This document shows positions 17,065 through 25,449 of a stretch of DNA of 64,000 bases, piece by piece (position 1 is the first letter of the stretch; the number at the start of each line of letters is the position of its first letter). The stretch lies in contig NZ_JACHXP010000016.1 in assembly GCF_014192215.1 (NCBI RefSeq), positions 29,203-93,202 on the forward strand, read 5' to 3'. The position numbers and the translations under genes are program-made. Source of the stretch: Halomonas cerina. GTDB lineage: Bacteria > Pseudomonadota > Gammaproteobacteria > Pseudomonadales > Halomonadaceae. Under the pieces are notes generated by a model. It saw nothing but the letters and a program-made list of their open reading frames with translations. It was not told where the DNA came from and did not search any database.

Positions 17065-17865
17065 ATGATGGCAGCGTACACAACACAACGCATCTGGCTG
17101 ACTGGGGCCACCTCCGGTATCGGCCGGGCCCTGGCCGAGCGCCTGCTCGACCAGGGCCATCGGGTCGCGCTCAGTGCCCGCCGTCCCGAGGCCCTGGCCG
17201 ACCTGGCCGGCGACCGGGACAACGCCCTGCCGCTGCCCCTGGACGTTACCGACCGCCAGACCGTGCTGGCGGCCGGGCGGCGGCTGGAGGCCCGCTTCGG
17301 CGGGCTCGACCTGGTGATCCTCAACGCCGGCACCTGCGAGTACCTGGACGCCCGGCACTTCGATGTCGAGCTGGTCGAGCGGGTCTTCGCCCCCAACGTC
17401 TTCGGTGTCCTGTACGGCATCGAGGCTGCCCTGCCGCTGCTGCGCCGGGCCCGAGCCGAGGGCGGCCGCCCGCTGCTCGCCGCCACCTCCAGCGCCTCGG
17501 CCTACCTGGCCCTGCCCCGGGCCGAGGCCTACGGCGCCTCCAAGGCGGCCCTCAGTCACTTTTTGGAGTCGCTGCGCCTCGACCTGGCCGGCGAGGGCAT
17601 CGACGTGAGCATCATCCATCCCGGCTTCGTCAAGACACCGCTCACCGACCGCAATGACTTCCCGATGCCGATGCGGGTGAGCGTCGAACAAGCTGCGGAG
17701 GCCATCCTCGCCGGCCTCACCGCCCACCGTCTGGACATCCACTTCCCGCGGCGTTTCACCTTACTCCTCAAGCTGCTGGGCGTGCTGCCGCCGGGCGTGC
17801 GCTATCGCCTTGGCCGTCGCCTGGCCCGCGACCCGAACAGCACCCCACGGGAGGCCCGCTCATGA
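17065..17865 (+). CDS. Short-chain dehydrogenase/reductase
   Basis: A classical SDR of 266 aa: cofactor motif TGATSGIG near the N-terminus, NAG motif (ILNAGTC), and catalytic Ser in SSASAYLAL with Tyr-x3-Lys in YGASK. A hydrophobic C-terminal segment may associate with the membrane. The start ATG at 17065 has GGGAG 6 nt upstream (a second ATG follows directly). It overlaps the next gene by 4 bp (ATGA), indicating translational coupling. This SDR is a standard member of the light-induced Cfa/DUF1365 cluster; its substrate, perhaps a modified lipid, is unknown. Confidence 0.9.
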   Translation: MMAAYTTQRIWLTGATSGIGRALAERLLDQGHRVALSARRPEALADLAGDRDNALPLPLDVTDRQTVLAAGRRLEARFGGLDLVILNAGTCEYLDARHFDVELVERVFAPNVFGVLYGIEAALPLLRRARAEGGRPLLAATSSASAYLALPRAEAYGASKAALSHFLESLRLDLAGEGIDVSIIHPGFVKTPLTDRNDFPMPMRVSVEQAAEAILAGLTAHRLDIHFPRRFTLLLKLLGVLPPGVRYRLGRRLARDPNSTPREARS

Positions 17866-19220
17866 CTCTGCCCTTCTCGCCCGCCGCCTCCCAGCGGAGT
17901 GCCGCCCAACGGAGTGCCGCCCAACGCATCGCCGTGGTCGGCAGCGGCATCGCCGGCATGGCCGCCAGCTGGTATCTGTCGAGTCGCCACGAGGTCACCC
18001 TCTTCGAGGCCGACACGCGGCTGGGGGGTCATACCGCCACCGTGGATGTCACCGTCGACGGTCGCGCCTACGCCATCGATACCGGCTTTATCGTCTTCAA
18101 CGACTGGACCTACCCCCACTTCCGGCGACTGCTCGAGCGCCTGGGTGTGGCGAGCCAGCCCACCGAGATGAGCTTCTCGGTCCACGAGACGGCCCGGGAT
18201 TTCGAGTACAACGGCCACACCCTGGCGAGCCTGTTCGCCCAACGCAGCAACCTCCTACGCCCGCGCTTCCATGGCCTGCTGCGCGACATCCTGCGCTTCA
18301 ATCGCGAGGCCACCCGGGACCTGGTCGCTGAGCGCCTGCCCGCGGGGCTGACCCTCGGCGAGTATCTCGATCGCGGTGGCTTCGGCCGCGACTTCCAGCA
18401 ACGCTACCTCCTGCCCATGGGCGCAGCGATCTGGTCGGCCAGCATCCACGACCTGCGGGGGTTCCCGCTGCGCTTCTTCGTGCGCTTCTTCTACCATCAC
18501 GGCCTGCTGTCGGTGACTCACCGGCCACAGTGGTACACCCTGGTGGGCGGCTCGCGGGCCTACATCCCGGCCCTGACCGCCCCCTACGCCGAGCGCATTC
18601 GCCTGGCCACCCCGGTGCAGGGGATCCGCCGTGAGGCGAACGGCGTGCGACTGCGCAGCGCCGCCGGCGTGGAGCGTTTCGACCAGGTGGTGCTGGCCTG
18701 TCATGCCGACCAGGCGCTGGCGATGCTGGAGGACGCCTCCCCTGCCGAGCGAGCAATCCTCGGCGCCCTGCCGTACCGAGACAACGAGGTGGTCCTGCAC
18801 ACCGACACCCGGATGCTGCCACGTCGTCGCCGCGCCTGGGCCAGCTGGAACTACCGCCTGGATGGCCGCGGCGGCGACGCCCGGGCCTCGGTGACCTACG
18901 ACATGAACATCCTGCAGCGTCTCGAGGCCCCGCAGACCTTCTGTGTCACCCTCAACGACGGCGCAAGCATCGACCCGGCGACGGTGCTCGGTCGCTACAC
19001 CTATGCCCACCCCCAGTTCACCCTGGCCGGCCAACGCGCCCAGGCGCGTCACAGCGAGATATCGATGCCGGCACGGCGCACCCACTTCTGTGGCGCCTAC
19101 TGGCGCAACGGCTTCCACGAGGATGGCGTCTGGAGCGCCCTGCGCGTCGCGCGTGCCCTGGGCTGCGACGAGCAGGCGGCACCCGACGCGCGTCTCATGT
19201 CTCCGGAGGCCCTGGCATGA
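17862..19220 (+). CDS. FAD-dependent amine oxidase-like protein
   Basis: A 452-aa flavoprotein with the dinucleotide-binding motif VVGSGIAGMAASWYL near residue 24, followed by FEADTRLGGHT and a C-terminal FAD segment CGAYWRNGFHEDGVWSAL. It belongs to the NAD/FAD-binding proteins that always accompany DUF1365 and Cfa-like genes, and may oxidise or desaturate acyl chains (inference). It overlaps both neighbours by 4 bp. The N-terminus has a short low-complexity extension made by a 15-bp tandem duplication (17895-17924), giving SAAQR twice. Confidence 0.9.
   Translation: MTLPFSPAASQRSAAQRSAAQRIAVVGSGIAGMAASWYLSSRHEVTLFEADTRLGGHTATVDVTVDGRAYAIDTGFIVFNDWTYPHFRRLLERLGVASQPTEMSFSVHETARDFEYNGHTLASLFAQRSNLLRPRFHGLLRDILRFNREATRDLVAERLPAGLTLGEYLDRGGFGRDFQQRYLLPMGAAIWSASIHDLRGFPLRFFVRFFYHHGLLSVTHRPQWYTLVGGSRAYIPALTAPYAERIRLATPVQGIRREANGVRLRSAAGVERFDQVVLACHADQALAMLEDASPAERAILGALPYRDNEVVLHTDTRMLPRRRRAWASWNYRLDGRGGDARASVTYDMNILQRLEAPQTFCVTLNDGASIDPATVLGRYTYAHPQFTLAGQRAQARHSEISMPARRTHFCGAYWRNGFHEDGVWSALRVARALGCDEQAAPDARLMSPEALA
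17895..17924 (+). repeat. 15-bp tandem duplication
   Basis: Two perfect copies of CGGAGTGCCGCCCAA in frame at the 5' end of the flavoprotein gene, coding for SAAQR-SAAQR before the Rossmann motif. Likely a recent slippage or unequal-crossover duplication, neutral for the fold. Confidence 0.85.
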
Positions 19221-20023
19221 TCCGGTCACCGCACTCGCGCATCTATCGTGGGCAACTGCGCCACCGGCGTTTCCTGCCGCGCCACCACGCCTTCACCTAC
19301 GGGGTCTGGATGGCCTGGCTCGACCTGGACGAGCTGCCCGAGCTGTTCGACGGCGTGCCCGGCTACAGCACCCGCCGGCCGGCGCTGGCACGTTTCCGTC
19401 GCGAGGACTATCTCAGGGACGATCTGGCGCCCCATGACCGCCCGTTGAAGCAGGCGGTGCGCGAGGAGCTCACCCGTCAGCTGGGCAGCGCCCCTGACGG
19501 GCGGATCTGCCTGCTGACCCAGCTACGCACCCTGGGCGTGGGCTTCAACCCCATCTCGCTGTATTACGCCTATGACGCCGGAGGCGAGCTGCGCGCGCTG
19601 CTCGGCGAGGTCAGCAACACCCCTTGGGGCGAGCGGACCACCTACGCCTGCGCCGTGGACCCACGACGCCACAGCCACCAGGCCGCGTTCGTCAAGGCCA
19701 TGCATGTCTCCCCCTTCAACCCCATGGACCTGACCTACCGCTGGCGCTTCGACACGCCGGGCGAGACGCTCGCGATGCACATGGAGACCTGGAAGGACGG
19801 CACGCGACACTTCGACGCCACCCTGACCCTCGAGGCCCGTCCGGCGACCCGCGGCGTACTGGTTGCCACCCTGGCCCGCCAGCCCTGGATGGCGCTGAAG
19901 ACCCTGGCCGGCATTCACTTCGAGGCATTGCGCCTGTGGCTCAAGCGCGTCCCCCTGCATGCCCACCCCGGTCACCCCCACTCGGGAGCCCCCGCTCCCC
20001 ACCACGAGGAGAGATCGTCGTGA
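19217..20023 (+). CDS. DUF1365 family protein
   Basis: A 268-aa protein with the DUF1365 pattern: SRIYRGQLRHRRFLPRHHAF at the start, FNPISLYY in the middle, EVSNTPWGERTTYA, and KAMHVSPFNPMDLTYRW. No reaction is known. Genes of this family are nearly always between the flavoprotein and Cfa-like genes, so a role in phospholipid acyl-chain modification is likely but unproven. It overlaps the flavoprotein gene by 4 bp (ATGA) and the Cfa gene by 4 bp (GTGA). Confidence 0.9.
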   Translation: MIRSPHSRIYRGQLRHRRFLPRHHAFTYGVWMAWLDLDELPELFDGVPGYSTRRPALARFRREDYLRDDLAPHDRPLKQAVREELTRQLGSAPDGRICLLTQLRTLGVGFNPISLYYAYDAGGELRALLGEVSNTPWGERTTYACAVDPRRHSHQAAFVKAMHVSPFNPMDLTYRWRFDTPGETLAMHMETWKDGTRHFDATLTLEARPATRGVLVATLARQPWMALKTLAGIHFEALRLWLKRVPLHAHPGHPHSGAPAPHHEERSS

Positions 20024-21288
20024 GTACCCTGCGTTCCACCCGCCCTCACTCCCTGCCCCTCGACGATGACCGATGGTCCCGCTGGCTCAAGCCCCGGCTG
20101 CTCGACCCGCTGGACCGTCTCGAAGGGGGCGAGATCACCCTCATCGACGGCCACCAGTGTCATCACCTCGGACAGGGCGGCGAGCTGAGGGTGACCCTGG
20201 TGGTCCGCGACAGTCGCCTCTGGAAGCGCTTGGCGCTGGGAGGCACCGTGGGGGCCGCCGAGGCCTACCTGGACGGCGATTGGGACACCGACGACCTGGT
20301 CGCCTTGGTGCGTCTGTTCGCCCGCAATCTGGAGCGGATCAACGACGACATGGAGGGGGGTCTGGCCCGGCTGGGTCGCTGGCTGCTCAGTGGGCTCTAT
20401 GGCCTGCAGCGCAACACGCTTGATGGGTCACGGCGCAACATCGCGGCCCACTACGACATCGGCAACGAGCTCTTCGCGACCTTCCTCGACCGCGACCACC
20501 GCATGTATTCCAGCGCGGTGTTCCCCCATGCCAAGGCCAGCCTGGAGGAGGCCTCCACCCACAAGCTCGACCGAATGCTCGACCGGCTGGACGTGCGGGC
20601 CCATCACCACCTGCTGGAGATCGGCACCGGCTGGGGCGGCCTGGCCCTCCATGCGGCACGGACCCGCGGCTGCCGGGTCACCACCACCACCATCTCCGAG
20701 GAGCAGTACGCCCATACGGCCCGACGCATCGCCCAGGCGAGGCTGGGTGATCGCATCACCCTGCTCAAGCAAGACTACCGGGAGCTGGAGGGGCGCTACG
20801 ACCGGCTGATCTCGGTGGAGATGATCGAGGCGGTCGGCCACCAGTATCTCGACACCTACCTGGCGACCCTAGACCGCCTGCTCGTCGACGACGGCCTGGC
20901 CATGCTGCAGGCCATCACCATCCGCGACCAACGCTTCGAGGCCGCCAAGCGGGAGATGGACTTCATCAAACGCTACATCTTTCCCGGTGGCTTTTTGCCC
21001 TCACACCGCGCGATCCTCGACGGCCTGACGCGGCGCACCTCCCTCAACGTGGTGTCACTGGAGGAGATCGGCCCGCATTATGCCCGTACCCTGCGCGAGT
21101 GGCGCCAGCGCTTCGAGGGCAGCCTCGATCGGGTACGCAAGCTCGGCTATGACGAGCGCTTCATCCGCATGTGGCGCTACTACTTCTGCTACTGCGAGGG
21201 GGCCTTCCTGGAGCGCACCATCGGCACCTGCCACCTGCTACTGGCCAAGCCCGGCGCCCGCCCCGCGCCGTTGACCGGCGCGGTATAG
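20020..21288 (+). CDS. Cfa/UfaM-type fatty-acid SAM methyltransferase
   Basis: A 422-aa SAM-dependent enzyme of the cyclopropane fatty-acyl phospholipid synthase superfamily. Visible are AAHYDIGNELF, the SAM motif LEIGTGWGGLALHA, SVEMIEAVGHQYLDTY and the tail region YDERFIRMWRYYFCYCE. The start is a GTG at 20020 with GAGGAG 8 nt upstream, coupled to the DUF1365 stop. The DUF1365/flavoprotein/SDR context points to the UfaM-like branch that makes furan or other modified fatty acids under light or singlet-oxygen control, rather than housekeeping Cfa. The exact product is not decided by sequence. Confidence 0.88.
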   Translation: MSTLRSTRPHSLPLDDDRWSRWLKPRLLDPLDRLEGGEITLIDGHQCHHLGQGGELRVTLVVRDSRLWKRLALGGTVGAAEAYLDGDWDTDDLVALVRLFARNLERINDDMEGGLARLGRWLLSGLYGLQRNTLDGSRRNIAAHYDIGNELFATFLDRDHRMYSSAVFPHAKASLEEASTHKLDRMLDRLDVRAHHHLLEIGTGWGGLALHAARTRGCRVTTTTISEEQYAHTARRIAQARLGDRITLLKQDYRELEGRYDRLISVEMIEAVGHQYLDTYLATLDRLLVDDGLAMLQAITIRDQRFEAAKREMDFIKRYIFPGGFLPSHRAILDGLTRRTSLNVVSLEEIGPHYARTLREWRQRFEGSLDRVRKLGYDERFIRMWRYYFCYCEGAFLERTIGTCHLLLAKPGARPAPLTGAV

Positions 21289-21296
21289 AAACCACC

Positions 21297-21818
21297 ATGT
21301 CGCCTCACGCCCTGGGCTTGATCGCCAACCTCGCCGCCTTCCAACTGGGCTGGTTCGCCTGTGTACTGGGGGGGTCGGCCCTCGGCGCCGCGGTCACGGC
21401 CGTCATCCTGGGCCTGCACCTGCGGCTTCTCGCCCGTCCCGGCGAGTGGCGCTGGCTGGTCGGCTTCGCGGTCCTGGGGCTCGGGGTCGACGGCGCTCTG
21501 GCGCTGGCCGGGGGGTTCGCCTTCCCCGCCGGCACCCTGACCCTGGGGCCCCTGCCCCCCTGGCTGTGGCTGCTCTGGCCGCTCTTCGCCACCCTGCTCC
21601 ACCACTCGCTGGCCTGGCTGTGGCAGCGCCCCTGGCTGGCGGTCCTGGGCGGTGCCACCAGCGGACCGCTCTCCTATTTCGCCGGAGCGCGCCTGGCGGG
21701 CGTGGAGCTGGCTCCCTGGTTGCTGCCCGTCGAGGCGCTGGCCTGGGCGCTGATCTGCCTGTGGCTATGCCGGCGCCTCGGCCAGCGGCGCCGGCAAGGA
21801 TTCGTCGCGAACGGCTAA
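21297..21818 (+). CDS. DUF2878 integral membrane protein
   Basis: A 173-aa hydrophobic protein with about five or six transmembrane helices; residues such as NLAAFQLGWFACVLGG and the SGPLSYFAGARLAG loop fit DUF2878. It starts 8 nt after the Cfa-like gene and is the last gene of the cluster. In related clusters DUF2878 is usually followed by DUF3833, which is not present here; the next gene is fabA. Function unknown, probably at the inner membrane with the lipid-modifying enzymes. Confidence 0.82.
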   Translation: MSPHALGLIANLAAFQLGWFACVLGGSALGAAVTAVILGLHLRLLARPGEWRWLVGFAVLGLGVDGALALAGGFAFPAGTLTLGPLPPWLWLLWPLFATLLHHSLAWLWQRPWLAVLGGATSGPLSYFAGARLAGVELAPWLLPVEALAWALICLWLCRRLGQRRRQGFVANG

Positions 21819-21863
21819 AGCCGACGTTAGCAGTGCGGCTTGTCGCGACGGCCCTGGCGTGCA

Positions 21864-21887
21864 TTCACCGTGCGTGAACAGTAGACT
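21864..21887 (+). promoter_or_regulatory. Candidate fabA promoter with operator palindrome
   Basis: The inverted repeat TTCAC-CGTGC-GTGAA (21864-21878) lies just before a possible -10 TAGACT (21882-21887). Placed inside the promoter, it could bind a TetR-type regulator of unsaturated fatty acid synthesis such as FabR or DesT. The -35 is weak, as expected for a regulated promoter. Confidence 0.4.
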
Positions 21888-21959
21888 AGGCGGGCACGGG
21901 GCCGCCCGGGTGCACCTGCCGGCCGCGGCACACAAAATCTCGACTCTCGGAACGACTCA

Positions 21960-22475
21960 GTGACCAAGCAACACTCCTTTGATCGCGAAGCACTGCTGGC
22001 CTGCAGCCGCGGCGAGCTGTTCGGCCCCGGCAACGCCCAGTTGCCGGCACCCAACATGCTGATGCTTGATCGCATCACGCACATCCACGAAGAGGGTGGC
22101 GAGCACGGCAAGGGCGAGCTGATCGCCGAGCTGGATATCCACCCGGACCTGTGGTTCTTCGACTGCCACTTCCCGGGAGATCCCGTGATGCCCGGCTGCC
22201 TGGGGCTCGATGCCATGTGGCAGCTGGTCGGTTTCTACCTGGGCTGGCTCGGGCATCCCGGCCGAGGCCGCGCCCTGGGCTGCGGCGAGGTCAAGTTCAC
22301 CGGCCAGATCCTGCCCGAGGCCCAGAAGGTCACCTACCGCATCAACATCAAGCGCATCATCACCCGGCGCCTGATCTTGGGCATGGCCGACGGCACTGTC
22401 TCCGTGGATGGCCGCGACATCTACCAGGCCAACGACCTGCGCGTCGGCCTGTTCACCTCCACCGCGAATTTCTGA
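21960..22475 (+). CDS. fabA: 3-hydroxydecanoyl-ACP dehydratase/isomerase
   Basis: FabA dehydrates 3-hydroxydecanoyl-ACP and isomerises trans-2- to cis-3-decenoyl-ACP, the branch point to unsaturated fatty acids. The 171-aa protein (E. coli 172) carries the active-site His70 in [12 protein letters not shown] and Asp84 in LGLDAMWQ. The start is GTG (GTGACCAAGCAACAC), in line with MTKQHSF starts in relatives. fabB follows after 11 nt, the usual FabA-FabB pair of gammaproteobacteria. Confidence 0.97.
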   Translation: MTKQHSFDREALLACSRGELFGPGNAQLPAPNMLMLDRITHIHEEGGEHGKGELIAELDIHPDLWFFDCHFPGDPVMPGCLGLDAMWQLVGFYLGWLGHPGRGRALGCGEVKFTGQILPEAQKVTYRINIKRIITRRLILGMADGTVSVDGRDIYQANDLRVGLFTSTANF

Positions 22476-22486
22476 AGGAGGCTTCC

Positions 22487-23704
22487 ATGCGACGAGTGGT
22501 AGTCACCGGACTGGGCATCGTGTCCTGCCTGGGCAACGACGCACAACAGGTCCTCGAGGCGCTCAGGAGCGGGCGCTCGGGCATTCGCTTCAAGGAAGAG
22601 TACGCCGAGCTCGGCTTCCGTAGTCAGATTGCAGGCGTGGTCGACATCGACCTGGAGGCGCTGATCGACCGCAAGCTGCGCCGCTTCATGGGCGACGCCG
22701 CGGCCTATGCCTATGTCTCCATGGCCCAGGCCATCGAGGATGCCGGGCTCTCGCCGGAACAGGTCTCTAGTGAGCGTACCGGGCTGATCGCCGGTTCGGG
22801 TGGCGCCTCCAGCGCCAACCAGGTGGAGGCCGCCGATGTGATGCGCGAGAAGGGCCTGCGACGGGTCGGCCCCTATCGGGTCACCCGTACCATGGGCAGT
22901 ACCGTCTCTGCCTGTCTGGCCACGCCCTTCCGAATCAAGGGCGTCAACTACTCCATCTCCTCGGCCTGCGCCACCTCGGCCCACTGTATCGGCAGCGCCA
23001 TGGAGCAGATCCAGATGGGCAAGCAGGACGTGGTCTTCGCCGGTGGCGGCGAGGAGGAGCACTGGACCCTATCCTGCCTGTTCGATGCCATGGGCGCCCT
23101 GTCGACCCACTACAACGAGACACCTGAGAAGGCCTCGCGCCCCTATGACCAGGCCCGCGATGGTTTCGTTATCGCCGGTGGCGGCGGCATGGTGGTCCTA
23201 GAGGAACTCGAGCATGCCAAGGCCCGCGGGGCGAAGATCTACGCGGAAGTCATCGGTTACGGGGCGACCTCCGACGGTCACGACATGGTCGCGCCCTCCG
23301 GCGAGGGGGCGGTGCGCTGCATGCGCCAGGCGCTCGCCACCGTGAACGGCGACATCAGCTATATCAACACCCACGGCACCTCCACCCCGGTGGGCGACAT
23401 GGCCGAGCTCAAGGCGATCCGCGAGGTGTTCGGCAACACCACACCGGCGATGAGTTCCACCAAGTCGCTGACCGGCCACTCCCTGGGCGCCACCGGCGTA
23501 CAGGAGGCGATCTACTCGCTGCTGATGCTGGAGCACGACTTCATCGCCGCCTCCGCCAACGTGGAACAGCTGGACGACCAGGCCAAGGGCTTTGACATCG
23601 TCACCGGGCGTCGCGATGCCCCCGGCGTCAAGCGGGTGCTCACCAACAGCTTCGGCTTTGGTGGCACCAACGCCTGCCTGGTCTTGGAGAAGTACACCGA
23701 CTGA
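22487..23704 (+). CDS. fabB: Beta-ketoacyl-ACP synthase I
   Basis: FabB elongates cis-3-decenoyl-ACP and is required for unsaturated fatty acids. The 405-aa thiolase-fold protein (E. coli 406) shows Cys161 in [12 protein letters not shown] and the two catalytic histidines in [11 protein letters not shown] and TGHSLGATG. The ATG at 22487 is preceded by AAGGAGG. It is cotranscribed with fabA and ends at a strong terminator. Confidence 0.98.
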   Translation: MRRVVVTGLGIVSCLGNDAQQVLEALRSGRSGIRFKEEYAELGFRSQIAGVVDIDLEALIDRKLRRFMGDAAAYAYVSMAQAIEDAGLSPEQVSSERTGLIAGSGGASSANQVEAADVMREKGLRRVGPYRVTRTMGSTVSACLATPFRIKGVNYSISSACATSAHCIGSAMEQIQMGKQDVVFAGGGEEEHWTLSCLFDAMGALSTHYNETPEKASRPYDQARDGFVIAGGGGMVVLEELEHAKARGAKIYAEVIGYGATSDGHDMVAPSGEGAVRCMRQALATVNGDISYINTHGTSTPVGDMAELKAIREVFGNTTPAMSSTKSLTGHSLGATGVQEAIYSLLMLEHDFIAASANVEQLDDQAKGFDIVTGRRDAPGVKRVLTNSFGFGGTNACLVLEKYTD

Positions 23705-23725
23705 CGTGGTCGTCACCGCCGGTGA

Positions 23726-23763
23726 AACGCCAGAAGGCGCCCTTAGGGGCGCCTTCTGGCGTT
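23726..23763. terminator. Strong bidirectional terminator fabB/plsC
   Basis: A perfect 17-bp stem (23726-23742 with 23747-23763) and a TTAG loop, between convergent fabB and plsC. Ends are AA/TT flanked; there is no long U run, but stem stability and position make termination in both directions likely. Confidence 0.8.
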
Positions 23764-23780
23764 ATGCACCGTTATCGTCG

Positions 23781-24539
23781 TCAGCCGGTCACCGTCTCGC
23801 GACCGGTGACCGACTGCGAGGGACGCGGCACCTCGGAAATCTCGGCGAGTCGCGCCTCGATCCAGGCCTCGGTCTCGGCCAGCACCGCCTCGGGAGTCCG
23901 GCCGACGGTCTCGATGGGCTCCCCCACCACCAACGTCAGGCGCCCCGGACGCTTGACCCAGTGCCGCCCCGGCCAGCGCTCCCCGGCATTGTGGGCCACC
24001 GGCACCACCGGCATGCCGGCGCGGCAGGCGATCACTGCTCCACTCTTGTTGTAGCGGCGCCGGTGCCCCGGCGCGACCCGGGTGCCCTCGGGAAAGATCA
24101 GCACCGAGAGTCCTTCCTCGAGGCGAACCTTGCCTTGGGTGAGCACCTGCTTCATGGCGCGGGCGGGGCGGGAACGGTCCAGGGCGATGGGGTGCAGAAG
24201 ACGCAGCCCCCAGCCAAAGATCGGGATATTGAGCAACTCGCGCTTGAGCACCGTGCAGACGGGCGGCTTGAGCAGCTGCAGGTAGACCGTCTCCCACTCG
24301 CACTGGTGGTTGGCCAGGATCACGCAGGGCCCCTCGGGAAGCCGCTCGTGGCCACGGATCTCGTAGCGCACCCCGCAGGCCAGACGAAACCAGGCGACGA
24401 TGAAGTGGTTGTAGAGGTTGAGCAGACGATAGCGGGACTTCAGTGGCAGGAAGGGGGCCGGCGGCAGGAAGAGCACCCCGCACACCAGCATGGCCAGGAA
24501 GTAACCGGCATAGAAGACCAGGCTGCGGATCACGTTCAT
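23781..24539 (-). CDS. plsC: 1-acyl-glycerol-3-phosphate acyltransferase
   Basis: A 252-aa membrane-associated acyltransferase that makes phosphatidic acid from lysophosphatidic acid. It has an N-terminal transmembrane helix (residues 8-28). Motif I reads N-His78-x4-Glu83 (NHQCEWE) where the textbook motif has Asp, a substitution seen in a PlsC subfamily. Motif III is FPEGTR and motif IV has VVPVAHN. It overlaps the upstream RmlD-like gene by 4 bp (ATGA). Confidence 0.9.
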   Translation of the reverse strand: MNVIRSLVFYAGYFLAMLVCGVLFLPPAPFLPLKSRYRLLNLYNHFIVAWFRLACGVRYEIRGHERLPEGPCVILANHQCEWETVYLQLLKPPVCTVLKRELLNIPIFGWGLRLLHPIALDRSRPARAMKQVLTQGKVRLEEGLSVLIFPEGTRVAPGHRRRYNKSGAVIACRAGMPVVPVAHNAGERWPGRHWVKRPGRLTLVVGEPIETVGRTPEAVLAETEAWIEARLAEISEVPRPSQSVTGRETVTG

Positions 24540-25426
24540 CGTGGCATCGACTCCTCTGCCGTCTTGCCGTCGTCCCTAGCCAGGCACCAGGTATCCAGCA
24601 TGCGCCCCAACTCGAGGCGCCACGGCTTCTGGTGCACACCGAATACCTCCAGGACCCGGCGACAGTTCAATACCCGGCGCAGCGGCTGGTCATGGTGATG
24701 GCTGAGCGCCTTGACGCCGCCCAGCGCGAGCGTCTCGCCGCGACCCTCGAGTCGCGTGGCGAGCTGGGTACGCATCACGGAGACGAAGGTGTAGGTGCTC
24801 ACCGGCTCGGTGCCGGCCAGGTGGTAGCTGCCCCAGGCCTCGGCGCCGCACTGCTGCTGCTGGAGCATCCCGATCAGCGCCATGGCCACCGCATCCGCCG
24901 AGGTAGGACACAGGATGACGTCGGACTCGGCCCGCACTTCGCGACCGGCCACCAGGGTATCGATTAACTCGCCCAGCCAGGCATGGCTGCCCTCCAAGGC
25001 GAATAGTGGCCCCAGCCGCACGATCAGGTGCCGGGGCAACTCGGTGCGGATCCGGTCGCCGACCCGCACCAGTCGACGCAGGCCATCATCCCGAGGCTCG
25101 GGAATCACGTGCTCGTCGATGGGGGCATCGACGCCATCCTCGTAGAGCTGGTCGGAGACGCACCACACCAGCGGAATGTCCGCCTCGCGACACGCCACCA
25201 GGCAGGCCTCGACCGCCTCGGCATGGGCCGTGACGGCAGCCGGGTCGGCGCTGATGGGGCGTGACAACGGTGGAATCACCAGGGCATCCGGCTGCACGGC
25301 CTCCAACAGGCCGGCCTCCAGCACCAATCCCGGCTCGATGGTCAGCTCGGTATCGGCACGCCGGTTGGCTTCCCGAGCCAGCGCCAGGCTCAGGCAGTGG
25401 CCGGCATCCAGAATCAGCAGCTTCAC
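24536..25426 (-). CDS. Degenerate RmlD-like sugar-nucleotide reductase homologue
   Basis: A 296-aa protein with the overall layout of dTDP-4-dehydrorhamnose reductases: a beta-alpha N-terminus (MKLLILDAGHCLSLAL), SDQLYEDG in place of the S-T-D-Y-V-F-D-G segment, and VRLGPLF. However, the glycine-rich NAD(P) motif is degraded (AGHCLSLA), and the region that should hold Tyr-x3-Lys reads PRDDGLRR. It is probably a non-catalytic homologue, with a scaffold or regulatory role. It is translationally coupled to plsC. Similar proteins occur in halomonads and pseudomonads near ssb/uvrA, from memory. Confidence 0.7.
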   Translation of the reverse strand: MKLLILDAGHCLSLALAREANRRADTELTIEPGLVLEAGLLEAVQPDALVIPPLSRPISADPAAVTAHAEAVEACLVACREADIPLVWCVSDQLYEDGVDAPIDEHVIPEPRDDGLRRLVRVGDRIRTELPRHLIVRLGPLFALEGSHAWLGELIDTLVAGREVRAESDVILCPTSADAVAMALIGMLQQQQCGAEAWGSYHLAGTEPVSTYTFVSVMRTQLATRLEGRGETLALGGVKALSHHHDQPLRRVLNCRRVLEVFGVHQKPWRLELGRMLDTWCLARDDGKTAEESMPR

Positions 25427-25449
25427 GGCAGTTCCTCGGCGTTACGCGG

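Noticed and set aside
18255..19229. 324-codon open frame opposite the flavoprotein gene
   Set aside because: Antisense shadow within an operon whose genes overlap by 4 bp and show clear domains.
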